Below, one piece after another: positions 28,460 to 37,048 of a stretch of 64,000 nt of DNA; position 1 is the stretch's first letter, and each line of letters starts with the position of its first letter. This stretch comes from Granulicatella adiacens ATCC 49175 (GTDB taxonomy: Bacteria; Bacillota; Bacilli; Lactobacillales; Aerococcaceae). The stretch is from assembly GCF_025150565.1 (NCBI RefSeq), contig NZ_CP102283.1, positions 558,001-622,000 on the forward strand, in the 5' to 3' direction. The notes below the pieces were generated by a model. The model did no database searches. It was not told where the DNA came from and saw only the letters and a program-made list of their open reading frames with translations. Position numbers and translations under genes: made by a program.

Positions 28460-30109
28460 ATGGCAACAATTGATCGTTTCGCTACAGACACTATACGCAA
28501 GAGCAATCCGCATCTTTCGCAATTGAAGGCAACTATTGAACCAGCTTTTTATTCGAACAATGCGACTGAAATTCCGACTCTGGCAGAGGCGTATGAATTA
28601 GCGTCACATGCACCCAATACAACTGTATTAGATGCATTCGTAGCAAATGCGAAGGATTTAGGATTACCCGAGGATGCGCATATTCTTTCGGTAGTGGATG
28701 GGAGTGTCGTTGGACGTACGGCAAAAGCTCGTCGAATTTTAGGGAATAATCCGTCAGAAGATGCAAAGATTATTCCAATTATTCGCGACGAAATTTATAA
28801 CAGCGCTTTTAAACCTTTTATTAAAGGAACGGCTATTGTAGGTCTTGATGAAGACTTTATGGTAAAAGCGCACATCACGATGCCTAAAGAACATATTAAT
28901 AACTTATATTCTTGGTTATTGAACTTCCAAATTTTCAATGACCAATATAAGAGACGTTATGATGCATCGAAACAATATGATGAAAATGACATTTTTATTT
29001 TCTTTGATCCTACATGGAGACATCCTGACTACCCAGATGGATTAGCGTTCTTTGATACGAAACATAATTGTGCTGCAATTTTAGGAATGAGTTATTTTGG
29101 GGAAATCAAAAAGGGAACATTGACACTTGCTTGGGCAACTGCCGCTCGTAACAACTACGTTTCTTGTCACGGCGGATTGAAGATTTTCCGTAAAGAAGGC
29201 GAATCTTACGTTGCAAGCTTCTTTGGATTATCTGGATCAGGGAAGTCTACATTAACACACGCAAAACATGATAATAAATATGATATTGAAGTATTACACG
29301 ACGATGCATTTGTAATTTCGGTAGAAGATGGTTCATCTGTAGCTTTGGAACCTTCTTACTTCGACAAAACAAATGACTATCCAGCAGGTCACAGAGAACA
29401 AGATTACTTCGTAACGGTTCAAAACTGCGGTGTGACTCTGGATGAAAACGGCCGTAAAGTATTAGTAACAGAAGATATTCGGAATGGTAACGGGCGAACA
29501 ATTAAATCTCGTTATTCAACCCCGAACCGCGTCGATAAGATTCAAGAACCAATTCAATCTATTTTCTGGATTATGAAAGATGATGCACTTCCACCATTAG
29601 TGAAAATCACAGACCCACGTTTAGCATCTATTTTAGGATGTACTTTAATGACAAAACGTTCAACAGCTGAAAATACAGGGGCTGGAGCAAACTTAGATGC
29701 GCTCGTTATCGAACCATACGCAAACCCATTCCGTGTATATCCATTAGTAGAAGACTACGAAAAATTCAAAGCTTTATTTGATAAAGGAGTAGATTGCTAC
29801 ATTATCAATACAGGGGATTTCTTAGGTAAGAAAGTGACGAAAGAAGTGTCTCTTGGTGTAATTGAAACAGTTGTTGATGGTAAAGCAAAATTTGATTTGT
29901 TTGGCGGCCTTCCAGGAATGGAATACTTACCAGTAGAAGGCTATGAAGTGCCTGAAATGAACGGAGACTACGCTGAATTGATTCGTGATCGTATGCAATT
30001 CCGTTTGGATTACTTGAAAGCATTTAATGATGCAAATCCAGAACATCAAATTCCAACAGATGCTCTTGAAAGCATCAAGACAATCGAACGCTTTATCGAC
30101 GTATTATAG
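28460..30109 (+). CDS. pckA: Phosphoenolpyruvate carboxykinase (ATP)
   Basis: Interconverts oxaloacetate plus ATP with PEP, CO2 and ADP. Length is 549 residues. The kinase-1a loop is FFGLSGSGKSTLTHAKH, the kinase-2 region has VLHDDAFVI, and the substrate-binding stretch is SCHGGLKIF with preceding GEIKKGTLTLAWA. The ATG at 28460 follows GATAGGAAGGTTG. It is 18 bases upstream of the oxaloacetate decarboxylase alpha gene with no terminator between, so it likely forms one operon with oadAGDB. In this setting it may work toward oxaloacetate and ATP, not gluconeogenesis; that is inference. Confidence 0.95.
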   Translation: MATIDRFATDTIRKSNPHLSQLKATIEPAFYSNNATEIPTLAEAYELASHAPNTTVLDAFVANAKDLGLPEDAHILSVVDGSVVGRTAKARRILGNNPSEDAKIIPIIRDEIYNSAFKPFIKGTAIVGLDEDFMVKAHITMPKEHINNLYSWLLNFQIFNDQYKRRYDASKQYDENDIFIFFDPTWRHPDYPDGLAFFDTKHNCAAILGMSYFGEIKKGTLTLAWATAARNNYVSCHGGLKIFRKEGESYVASFFGLSGSGKSTLTHAKHDNKYDIEVLHDDAFVISVEDGSSVALEPSYFDKTNDYPAGHREQDYFVTVQNCGVTLDENGRKVLVTEDIRNGNGRTIKSRYSTPNRVDKIQEPIQSIFWIMKDDALPPLVKITDPRLASILGCTLMTKRSTAENTGAGANLDALVIEPYANPFRVYPLVEDYEKFKALFDKGVDCYIINTGDFLGKKVTKEVSLGVIETVVDGKAKFDLFGGLPGMEYLPVEGYEVPEMNGDYAELIRDRMQFRLDYLKAFNDANPEHQIPTDALESIKTIERFIDVL

Positions 30110-30127
30110 TGGAAGGAGTGTTCGGTG

Positions 30128-31519
30128 ATGACTCGAAAAATAGGAATTACAGATACAATCTTACGGGATGCTCATCAATCGTTGATGGCAACCCGTATGC
30201 GAATTGAAGATATGCTCCCTGTTTTAGATCAATTAGACGAAGCAGGATTTGCCTCTTTAGAATGTTGGGGTGGAGCAACGTTTGACGCCTGTATTCGTTT
30301 CTTAGACGAAGACCCATGGGACAGACTTCGCACCTTGAAAAAACATTTAAAGAAAACACCGCTTCAAATGCTGTTACGCGGACAAAATATTTTGGGATAT
30401 CGTCACTATGCCGATGATGTTGTAGAAAAATTTGTCGAAAAATCAGCAGAAAATGGGATTGATATTTTCAGGATTTTCGATGCGTTAAACGACGTTCGTA
30501 ACTTGGAAGCTTCACTAAATGCCGTGAAGAAGACAGGTAAAGAAGCGCAAATGACAATCTGTTACACGATTAGTGATGCGCATACGATTGACTATTACAA
30601 AGAACTAGCAGCTAAAATGCAAGAAATGGGTGCGGATTCTATCTGTGTGAAAGACATGGCTGGAATTTTAACACCAGCTCGTGGGATTGAGCTTGTTCGT
30701 GCATTAAAAGAAGTGATTACTGTTCCAATCGTTGTACACACTCACTGCACAAGTGGTATTGCGCAACTCACTTATCAAGCAGTCATTGAAGCTGGTGCGG
30801 ACCGTATCGACACAGCTCTTTCACCACTCAGTGAAGGAACTAGTCAACCGCCTACGGAATCGTTAGCGATTGCGCTTCGTGAACTTGGCTATGACATCTC
30901 CGTTGATTTGGCAAAATTAGAACCAATTGCAGACCACTTCCGAGTAATTAAAGATAAATACATTAAAGATGGAACATTAAATCCAAAAATGTTAACACCA
31001 GATCCACGTGCGCTTTTATATCAGGTTCCTGGTGGGATGTTATCGAATATGTATTCTCAATTAACTCAAGCAGGTGCAACGGATAAATACGAAGAAGTAT
31101 TAAAAGAAGTGCCAAAAGTAAGAGCAGACCTTGGATATCCACCACTCGTAACTCCAATGAGCCAAATGGTGGGAACTCAAGCAACGATGAATGTTCTTAC
31201 TGGCAAACGCTATAAAGTGGTTTCAAACGAAGTGAAAGCATACTTACTTGGTTCATATGGACAATCACCAGTGCCAATTCAAGAAAGCTTCAGAAGATCA
31301 ATCATTGGGGATCAAGAAGTTATCACGGATCGACCAGCCAATCATTTGCCACCTGAATTCGAAACACTCAAAGCAGAACTTGGAGATTTAGCAAGAAGTG
31401 ACGAAGACGTCTTAACTTACGCACTTTTCCCTAAAGTCGGCAAAGAATTCTTGCTTAAGAAAAATGGACAATGGCAAAAACCATCTGAAATCGTGAAGAT
31501 TTTTGCGACTGTAAAGTGA
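30128..31519 (+). CDS. oadA: Oxaloacetate decarboxylase alpha chain (carboxyltransferase)
   Basis: Transfers the carboxyl group from oxaloacetate to biotin on the carrier protein. Length is 463 residues from the ATG at 30128 (a GTG lies one codon upstream). The fold is a DRE-TIM barrel: DTILRDAHQSLMATR with the metal Asp, the MLLRGQN motif seen in oxaloacetate- and pyruvate-type enzymes, the carboxylated-lysine region CVKDMAG, and the VHTHCTSG metal histidines. The C terminus lacks a biotinyl domain, which is encoded separately two genes later. It is 18 bases after pckA and 10 bases before oadG. Confidence 0.93.
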   Translation: MTRKIGITDTILRDAHQSLMATRMRIEDMLPVLDQLDEAGFASLECWGGATFDACIRFLDEDPWDRLRTLKKHLKKTPLQMLLRGQNILGYRHYADDVVEKFVEKSAENGIDIFRIFDALNDVRNLEASLNAVKKTGKEAQMTICYTISDAHTIDYYKELAAKMQEMGADSICVKDMAGILTPARGIELVRALKEVITVPIVVHTHCTSGIAQLTYQAVIEAGADRIDTALSPLSEGTSQPPTESLAIALRELGYDISVDLAKLEPIADHFRVIKDKYIKDGTLNPKMLTPDPRALLYQVPGGMLSNMYSQLTQAGATDKYEEVLKEVPKVRADLGYPPLVTPMSQMVGTQATMNVLTGKRYKVVSNEVKAYLLGSYGQSPVPIQESFRRSIIGDQEVITDRPANHLPPEFETLKAELGDLARSDEDVLTYALFPKVGKEFLLKKNGQWQKPSEIVKIFATVK

Positions 31520-31529
31520 GGAGAGAGTT

Positions 31530-31847
31530 ATGCAACTAAGTTTATTAGAAATCTTATGGATCACAATCGTTTCAATGGGAATTGTGTTTGTGATGTTGAC
31601 GATTCTAATGTTCCTCATGCAAGGAAGCTCTAAAGTTATCCAAATCCTGGAAGCAAAGAGTCATACAACAGTTGGAGTTGTGGGGAAACCAGTTGAGGTG
31701 AAACCTGAGGCTCCAACAAATGATGGAACACTATTTGAAACGAATAAACTTGCTAGAGTAGCCGCATTAGTAGCTTTAACACAAGCAAGTGCGGATGTAC
31801 CAGACAAGCACTTTGAAATTGTATCGATTGAAAAGAAGGTGGACTAA
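31530..31847 (+). CDS. oadG: Oxaloacetate decarboxylase gamma-type small membrane subunit
   Basis: Probable assembly subunit, 105 residues. One N-terminal membrane helix (LEILWITIVSMGIVFVMLTILMF region, about residues 6-28) is followed by a variable linker and a conserved-looking end, ARVAALVALTQASADVPDKHF, similar to OadG/MmdD-type subunits. Recognition rests on topology, size and place between the alpha and carrier genes. Its stop codon adjoins the start of the carrier gene directly. Confidence 0.8.
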   Translation: MQLSLLEILWITIVSMGIVFVMLTILMFLMQGSSKVIQILEAKSHTTVGVVGKPVEVKPEAPTNDGTLFETNKLARVAALVALTQASADVPDKHFEIVSIEKKVD

Positions 31848-32216
31848 ATGAAAAAATATGAAGTAGAAGTAAATGGCGAAACATTTATCGTCTCACTAAA
31901 AGAAATTTCAAATGAAGAAGCAAAGCAGAAATTAGCAGCAGCTCCAGCACCTAATGCGCCAGTGGAAGAAAAGAAACCTACACAGGATCCTGCTCCAACA
32001 GGGGACGGTGAAGTGGTTCCAGCTCCAATGGCAGGGATTGTATTATCGGTCAATAAAAATATCGGTGATGCAGTGAAAAAAGGAGATGTACTCGTGATTT
32101 TAGAAGCCATGAAGATGGAAAATGAAATCCTTGCTCCTTGTGACGGTGTTGTGAAAGCAATTCATGTATCAAGTAATGAATCTGTCGAATCGAACCAACC
32201 ACTCTTAACGATTTAG
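31848..32216 (+). CDS. oadD: Biotin carboxyl carrier subunit of oxaloacetate decarboxylase
   Basis: Carries the carboxyl group between the carboxyltransferase and the membrane decarboxylase. Length is 122 residues: a short N-terminal domain, an Ala/Pro linker (AAPAPNAPVE through DPAPTG, about residues 31-52), and a biotinyl domain with EAMKMENE, in which Lys89 is biotinylated. Separate carrier genes are known in the oad clusters of lactic acid bacteria and in glutaconyl- and methylmalonyl-CoA decarboxylases. Confidence 0.92.
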   Translation: MKKYEVEVNGETFIVSLKEISNEEAKQKLAAAPAPNAPVEEKKPTQDPAPTGDGEVVPAPMAGIVLSVNKNIGDAVKKGDVLVILEAMKMENEILAPCDGVVKAIHVSSNESVESNQPLLTI

Positions 32217-32229
32217 GAGGCGATGGTTT

Positions 32230-33357
32230 ATGGAAGTCATTCAACAGTTGATTGAAACGAGTGGGCTCTATAATTTAACAATTCAAAATATCATTATGTT
32301 AATTATCGCCTGTGTGTTTCTATATCTAGGGATTAAACGAGGGTATGAACCATACTTAATGGTTCCGATTGCGTTCGGGATGCTCCTTGTAAACTTACCG
32401 TTAGCAGGATTAATGGATGCTCCTACTGAAAATGGACCTGGTGGACTCTTGTATTACTTATATCAAGGAACGAACCTTGGGATTTATCCACCGTTGATTT
32501 TCCTTTGCTTAGGAGCTTCGACAGACTTCGGCCCGCTACTAGCTAATCCGAAAACTATCTTGCTTGGTGGGGCAGCTCAATTCGGTATTTTCGTCGCATT
32601 CTTCCTTTCAGTAATGTGGGGAATGACACCGCAAGAAGCCGCTTCAGTAGGAATCATCGGGGGTGCGGATGGACCCACCGCCTTGTTCTTAACAACAAGA
32701 CTTGCACCGCACTTATTACCAGCAATCGCCCTAGCAGCGTACTCATATATGGCGCTTGTGCCAATCATTCAACCGCCAATTATTCGTGCGCTTACAACGA
32801 AGAAAGAACGTCTAGTGAAGATGACAGAAAACCGTAAAGTCAGTGAAACGGAAAAAATTCTTTTCCCAATCATCGTTACGATTTTCGTCAGCTTATTAGT
32901 ACCAAGTGCAACACCTTTAGTAGGATGCTTAATGCTCGGTAACTTAATTAAAGAAATTAAGGTAGTTCCAAACATTACAAAAGTTCTACAAAATGCGATG
33001 ATGTACGGTGTTACTATTATTTTAGGATTAACCGTTGGAGCAAAAGCAACAGGGGAATTATTCTTATCCGTATCAACTCTTAAAATTACTTTATTAGGGT
33101 TAATCGCTTTTGCTGGAGGAACAGCAGCGGGGGTTCTAATGGGTAAATTGATGTACAAATTATCAGGCGGTAAGATTAATCCAATGATCGGTGCTGCAGG
33201 GGTATCTGCCGTACCAATGGCCGCTCGTGTTGTACAAAAAGAAGGACAAAGAGAAGACCCAAGTAACTACTTATTAATGCACGCAATGGGACCAAACGTA
33301 GCCGGAGTTATCGGTAGTGCGATTGCGGCAGGGGTATTACTCGCATTCTTCTCATAA
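32230..33357 (+). CDS. oadB: Oxaloacetate decarboxylase beta chain, Na+-pumping membrane subunit
   Basis: Decarboxylates carboxybiotin and couples this to Na+ export. Length is 375 residues with many membrane segments. The two family regions with Na+-site residues are present: IIGGADGPTALF (Asp of region IIIa) and GPNVAGVIGSAIAAG (Asn and Ser of region VIII). OadB, MmdB and GcdB are alike, so the substrate is set by the alpha chain, which here looks oxaloacetate-specific. It closes the operon and is followed by a terminator. Confidence 0.94.
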   Translation: MEVIQQLIETSGLYNLTIQNIIMLIIACVFLYLGIKRGYEPYLMVPIAFGMLLVNLPLAGLMDAPTENGPGGLLYYLYQGTNLGIYPPLIFLCLGASTDFGPLLANPKTILLGGAAQFGIFVAFFLSVMWGMTPQEAASVGIIGGADGPTALFLTTRLAPHLLPAIALAAYSYMALVPIIQPPIIRALTTKKERLVKMTENRKVSETEKILFPIIVTIFVSLLVPSATPLVGCLMLGNLIKEIKVVPNITKVLQNAMMYGVTIILGLTVGAKATGELFLSVSTLKITLLGLIAFAGGTAAGVLMGKLMYKLSGGKINPMIGAAGVSAVPMAARVVQKEGQREDPSNYLLMHAMGPNVAGVIGSAIAAGVLLAFFS

Positions 33358-33376
33358 TAGAAGCACTCCTTTCAAA

Positions 33377-33414
33377 CAAAAAACAGAAGAAGAGAAATCT
33401 TCTTCTGTTTTTTT
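33377..33414 (+). terminator. Terminator of the pckA-oad operon
   Basis: AAAAAACAGAAGAAGA, loop GAAA, TCTTCTTCTGTTTTTTT: a ten-pair stem with long A and T runs. It may also act on the minus strand. Confidence 0.92.
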
Positions 33415-33440
33415 GCGTAGTTTGGAATGAGGTGGTGAAG

Positions 33441-34799
33441 ATGGAAGAGACAGTTGGGCGAATCCAGGCAGTGTTTCAATCGATGCTAGAAGAGCGTAAA
33501 GTTTCTCCTAATGCAGTGCTAGATGTGGGGATTACTATCAAAAATAGGCAGAAGCAGTGCCGATTTTGTGGGAATACCGATTCGTTGGAATTTGCGAAAG
33601 GACCTTGCATCAATTGTACAAAAGGTGAATGTTGGTATTGCTTGAAGTGCATCGCAATGGGAAAGGTAAAGGAGTGTAGTGTCATAATTGCGACACCTGA
33701 AGAAGAGCAGCCTTTTCTAAAAAGAGAAGAAGCCTTAGCGCACTATAAACATACATTGAGCACAAAACAGGAACAGCTATCTTTGGAATGCTTGAAAGTT
33801 GTAAAGCAAACTGGTTTTCGTGAGCACCTACTTTGGGCAGTGACAGGTTCAGGGAAAACGGAGATGATTTTTTCGAGCATCGAATGGATGTTACAACAAG
33901 GAAAGAGAGTCGCTATTGCCGCACCAAGAATTGATGTATGTGTGGAGTTGGCGCCTCGTTTGAAGGAAGCTTTCCCAGCAGTTGAACAAAACGTCTTGCA
34001 CTCGCAGTCGGATGAAGGGTATAAGAGAGTGGCGCTTACGATTGCAACGACGCACCAGATGCTCAGGTTCTACCGCGCATTTGATTTAGTGGTGATTGAT
34101 GAGACGGACTCATTCCCATACCGGGATAATGAATTACTGATTCGTGCAGTCCATCGAGCGGTGAAAGAGGATGGCTGTTTGCTGTATTTAACAGCAACAC
34201 CTTCCCAGACGCTAGAAAAAAGAATCAAACGGAAAGAACTGTCGGTATCTTTGTTACCAGAGCGATATCACAAGAAACCACTAGTAGTACCAACGATGAG
34301 TTTTATCGGAGATTTAGACAAAAGATTGAAAAAGAAGAAAGTGCCAAAATCTGTTCAGCGGTTTATAGAGGAACATGTTAAAGCAGGCAAACGGTTTTTG
34401 TTATTTGTACCACGAATTATACTCCTTGTTCCGATTGAAATAGTTCTCAGACGACAGTTTCCAAATGCAAAATTCGAGACGGTTAGTTCTAAAGAACCGT
34501 ATCGGCAAGAGAGAATTGCGCAGATGAGATCAGGAGAGCTCGATTTTCTTGTGACAACAACCATTTTAGAGCGAGGAGTGACTTTTTCAGGAGTCGATGT
34601 TTGTGTCGTCAATGCCCACGAAGAGGAATTCTCAAGAGAGGTATTGGTGCAGATCGCAGGACGCGTTGGACGGACCGCAGAATGCCCGACAGGAGAAGTT
34701 GTGTATTTTCATAATGGGAAAACAAAGGCGATGGTTCAGGCGGTCTGGGAAATCAAAGACTTAAATCAACAAGCGCTTCTTGGGAGGGAGTCCAAATGA
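33441..34799 (+). CDS. comFA: Competence DNA-uptake helicase ComFA
   Basis: Membrane-associated DEAD-box-like ATPase that helps pull single-stranded DNA through the ComEC channel during transformation. Length is 452 residues from the ATG at 33441; the AATGAGGTGGTG ribosome site covers the in-frame GTG codons upstream. An N-terminal zinc finger is rich in Cys (CRFC, CINC, CWYCLKC), Walker A is VTGSGKTEM, the DEAD-like motif is DETD in VVIDETDSF, and motif III is LTATPS. It overlaps comFC by four bases. Confidence 0.93.
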   Translation: MEETVGRIQAVFQSMLEERKVSPNAVLDVGITIKNRQKQCRFCGNTDSLEFAKGPCINCTKGECWYCLKCIAMGKVKECSVIIATPEEEQPFLKREEALAHYKHTLSTKQEQLSLECLKVVKQTGFREHLLWAVTGSGKTEMIFSSIEWMLQQGKRVAIAAPRIDVCVELAPRLKEAFPAVEQNVLHSQSDEGYKRVALTIATTHQMLRFYRAFDLVVIDETDSFPYRDNELLIRAVHRAVKEDGCLLYLTATPSQTLEKRIKRKELSVSLLPERYHKKPLVVPTMSFIGDLDKRLKKKKVPKSVQRFIEEHVKAGKRFLLFVPRIILLVPIEIVLRRQFPNAKFETVSSKEPYRQERIAQMRSGELDFLVTTTILERGVTFSGVDVCVVNAHEEEFSREVLVQIAGRVGRTAECPTGEVVYFHNGKTKAMVQAVWEIKDLNQQALLGRESK

Positions 34800-35476
34800 A
34801 ATGTTTATGGTGCGGAGAAGAAGTTGATCGAGCTCAGCCAATACTCTCGTTTTTACTGGGTGCAAACCGAAAGTGTATTTGCGTCCATTGTGAAAAGCCT
34901 TTTATGGAATTAAAAAAACATCCAACTTGCCTAGAGTGCGGACGACTGATGACGAAAGTGGAAGTTTGCCCGGATTGTCAAAAATGGCATCAAGTAAAAG
35001 AAGCAGTTCTTTTAAAGAACACTGCCTTATATGCTTATGACGAGGCAGGGCGAAAGTTTATGGAGTTGTTCAAATTTGTAGGAGATACAAGAGTGACGGT
35101 GTTGGTTATAAAAGAGTTAAGGCAAGAGTTGCTTAAGTATCAAAAGAATGGTTTCGTTCTTTGTCCATTACCTTCGTCCAAAGCAAGTCTAATGAAGAGA
35201 GAGTTCGAGACGATTCCGTATATACTGGAACAGTGTCATGTTTCTACCGTTTCGCTTTTAGAACATATAGGCAGTGGAAAGAAGCAATCGGAGAAAACAA
35301 GGCAAGAACGCTTGCAGTTGAAGCAACCCTTCAAAATAAAAGAGAGTGTGGTGATTCCAAAGAAAGTTTTACTAGTGGATGATGTTTATACAACAGGTGC
35401 AACAATCCATCTTGCCGCAAGAACGTTGAGGGAAATGGGTGTTGAAGAAGTGGAATCTCTGACATTATTTAGATAA
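34796..35476 (+). CDS. comFC: Competence protein ComFC, phosphoribosyltransferase-like
   Basis: Partner of ComFA in DNA uptake. Length is 226 residues. An N-terminal four-cysteine zinc site (CLWCGEE, CVHCEK, CLECGR, CPDCQ) precedes a type I phosphoribosyltransferase domain with the PRPP loop VLLVDDVYTTGATI. The enzymatic substrate, if any, is not established. Four-base overlap with comFA marks the usual late-competence operon; no clear ComX/SigH-type box is seen upstream. Confidence 0.93.
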   Translation: MKCLWCGEEVDRAQPILSFLLGANRKCICVHCEKPFMELKKHPTCLECGRLMTKVEVCPDCQKWHQVKEAVLLKNTALYAYDEAGRKFMELFKFVGDTRVTVLVIKELRQELLKYQKNGFVLCPLPSSKASLMKREFETIPYILEQCHVSTVSLLEHIGSGKKQSEKTRQERLQLKQPFKIKESVVIPKKVLLVDDVYTTGATIHLAARTLREMGVEEVESLTLFR

Positions 35477-35494
35477 AAAGTGTATCATAAATGT

Positions 35495-35518
35495 TTTTGT
35501 ATCATTAATGATACAAAA
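35495..35518. repeat. Perfect 24-bp palindrome after comFC
   Basis: TTTTGTATCATTAATGATACAAAA equals its own reverse complement. A further GTATCAT lies at 35482-35488, so the motif appears three times within 40 bases. It may be a terminator for comFC or a protein-binding site. Confidence 0.7.
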
Positions 35519-35528
35519 GCATTCATTA

Positions 35529-35562
35529 AACTAGCCCAAGCAGTAATCAGCTTGGGCTAGTT
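35529..35562. terminator. Hairpin between convergent comFC and gldA
   Basis: AACTAGCCCAAGC pairs with GCTTGGGCTAGTT across an eight-base loop, a strong 13-pair stem. Flanking T runs are short, so termination strength is uncertain. It lies 14 bases past the end of the minus-strand gldA. Confidence 0.65.
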
Positions 35563-35575
35563 GACTTAGTTAATT

Positions 35576-36670
35576 TTAGAATCTTGTAGTGACATATTGG
35601 TCAAGAGCGAGCAGAGCATTTGCGACATCTTCGGCGGTATAGTCAACGGCCATTTGGTGGATGGTTTCACCTTCTTGTGTTGCAAGGGTTCCAATCTTGA
35701 GTAAGTCTTCATAAGGAACAGAATCCAATTTCACTTCTTTAAGCGTAGTTGGTAATCCGAGTGCTTTGTAGAAAGTAATGTATTTATCAAGTTCTTCTTT
35801 TGGACGATTTTCTAATACCAGTTGTGTTAATGTACCATAGGCGACTTTTTCACCGTGAGTAAGAGAATGAATGTCTCCATGAATTGCAGTGAATCCGTTA
35901 TGGATGGCATGAGCAGCTGCTAGACCAGCAGATTCAAAACCGATACCGCTGAGAAGTGTGTTGGCTTCGACAACGGCTTCTAAAGCTGGAGTAACTACTT
36001 TTGCGTTTGCCGCTGCTACAGCTTGTAGACCATTTTCGAATAAAGTACTTTCGCAAACACGAGCGATGGCTTCTGCTGCAAGAGTTGGCACTTGACCGAC
36101 CATTGTGCCTCCTTGGGCTTCAATAACCGCACGAGCCTCCACCCAAGTTGCAAGCGCGTCAGCAATACCTGAGATTAATAATCGAACAGGAGAGTTAGCA
36201 ATGACTTTTGTATCCACTAAAACTAATTCAGGATTTTTCTTATAGAAACGATAGCGTTCGAACACGCCTTCAGCTGAATAAATAACAGACAGAGCTGAAG
36301 TTGGAGCGTCTGTCGAAGCAATCGTTGGTAAAATTGCTACTGGACAATTCGAATCATCCGCAATCGCTTTAGCTGTATCGATAGATTTACCACCACCTAA
36401 GCCGATGACAACATTCAAGTGATGTTCCTTCACGACTTCAGCAACGCGGTGAACTTCATCATTGGTTGCTTCACCATGGAAGATTTCACGATGAACAAAC
36501 GCACCTTCTTTAAGGAGATTTTCTTCTAGTTCTTTACCGACTAAATCATAAACAATAGGGTCGCAAAGAAGAAGATGTCGATCACCAAGGGACAAAACAT
36601 GAGAAAGTCCAGTTTTAAGAACATCTTTCCCTTGAACATAACGAGACGGACTAGCAAATACTTTTTCCAT
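35576..36670 (-). CDS. gldA: Glycerol dehydrogenase family protein
   Basis: Fe/Zn-dependent polyol dehydrogenase that oxidises glycerol to dihydroxyacetone with NAD+. Length is 364 residues from the second Met; on the minus strand AAAGGAG is at the right distance from this ATG and too near to the one at 36676. The NAD-binding motif is IGLGGGKSIDTAKA, with PTIASTDAP following, and metal ligands are in ISGIADALATW and the histidines of AAHAIHNGF and DIHSLTHGEKV. No glycerol kinase or dihydroxyacetone kinase genes are nearby. Substrate specificity among GldA-like enzymes is not fixed by sequence alone. Confidence 0.88.
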   Translation of the reverse strand: MEKVFASPSRYVQGKDVLKTGLSHVLSLGDRHLLLCDPIVYDLVGKELEENLLKEGAFVHREIFHGEATNDEVHRVAEVVKEHHLNVVIGLGGGKSIDTAKAIADDSNCPVAILPTIASTDAPTSALSVIYSAEGVFERYRFYKKNPELVLVDTKVIANSPVRLLISGIADALATWVEARAVIEAQGGTMVGQVPTLAAEAIARVCESTLFENGLQAVAAANAKVVTPALEAVVEANTLLSGIGFESAGLAAAHAIHNGFTAIHGDIHSLTHGEKVAYGTLTQLVLENRPKEELDKYITFYKALGLPTTLKEVKLDSVPYEDLLKIGTLATQEGETIHQMAVDYTAEDVANALLALDQYVTTRF

Positions 36671-36713
36671 AATCATAACTCCTTTATAGTTTGTTTATAA
36701 TTTCACTATACAA

Positions 36714-36727
36714 TTAAAACGGTTTCT
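36714..36727 (-). promoter_or_regulatory. Candidate cre site upstream of gldA
   Basis: The minus strand reads AGAAACCGTTTTAA, matching 12 of 14 positions of TGWAANCGNTNWCA, 44 bases before the gldA start. Carbon catabolite control of gldA would fit, but this is only a motif match. Confidence 0.4.
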
Positions 36728-36919
36728 TTTGATGAAATTTTTATGTTGTTTTGTTAAAGTATTTGAGATTCAATGTATTTAACGGGGTCGAAAAAGGAAA
36801 ATAATAATAGAGAATTTATAAAATGAAGAAGAAACTATTTAGGTAATGGAAACGAAAAAGGTAAAGAAAAGTTCGCAAAAATAAAGACTTTCCTTACTAA
36901 TTCTTAATGAAAGAGAGCT

Positions 36920-36957
36920 TGAAAACGGTTGTAAAAACAAGGATCATGCTTTATAAT
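36920..36957 (+). promoter_or_regulatory. hpf promoter with overlapping cre-like site
   Basis: -35 TTGTAA at 36929-36934, spacer of exactly 17 bases, -10 TATAAT at 36952-36957. A cre-like sequence TGAAAACGGTTGTA (12 of 14) at 36920-36933 covers the -35. The 36677-37048 gap otherwise holds the gldA promoter region and the structured hpf leader. Confidence 0.65.
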
Positions 36958-36980
36958 AAAACTATAGAAATCAAACGAAG

Positions 36981-37032
36981 CAATTCCTAAGAGTGGTCCT
37001 TAGGGTATTTCTTCAAATCTGGTTTTCCAGAT
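36981..37032 (+). promoter_or_regulatory. Structured leader of hpf
   Basis: Two hairpins lie between the promoter and the ribosome site: CCTAAG paired with CTTAGG (about 36987-37005, extendable by GAAG with CTTC), and ATCTGG-TTTT-CCAGAT at 37017-37032, which ends four bases before the AAAGGGGAG ribosome site. The second could affect translation start. Confidence 0.5.
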
Positions 37033-37048
37033 GAAAGGGGAGAGTATT

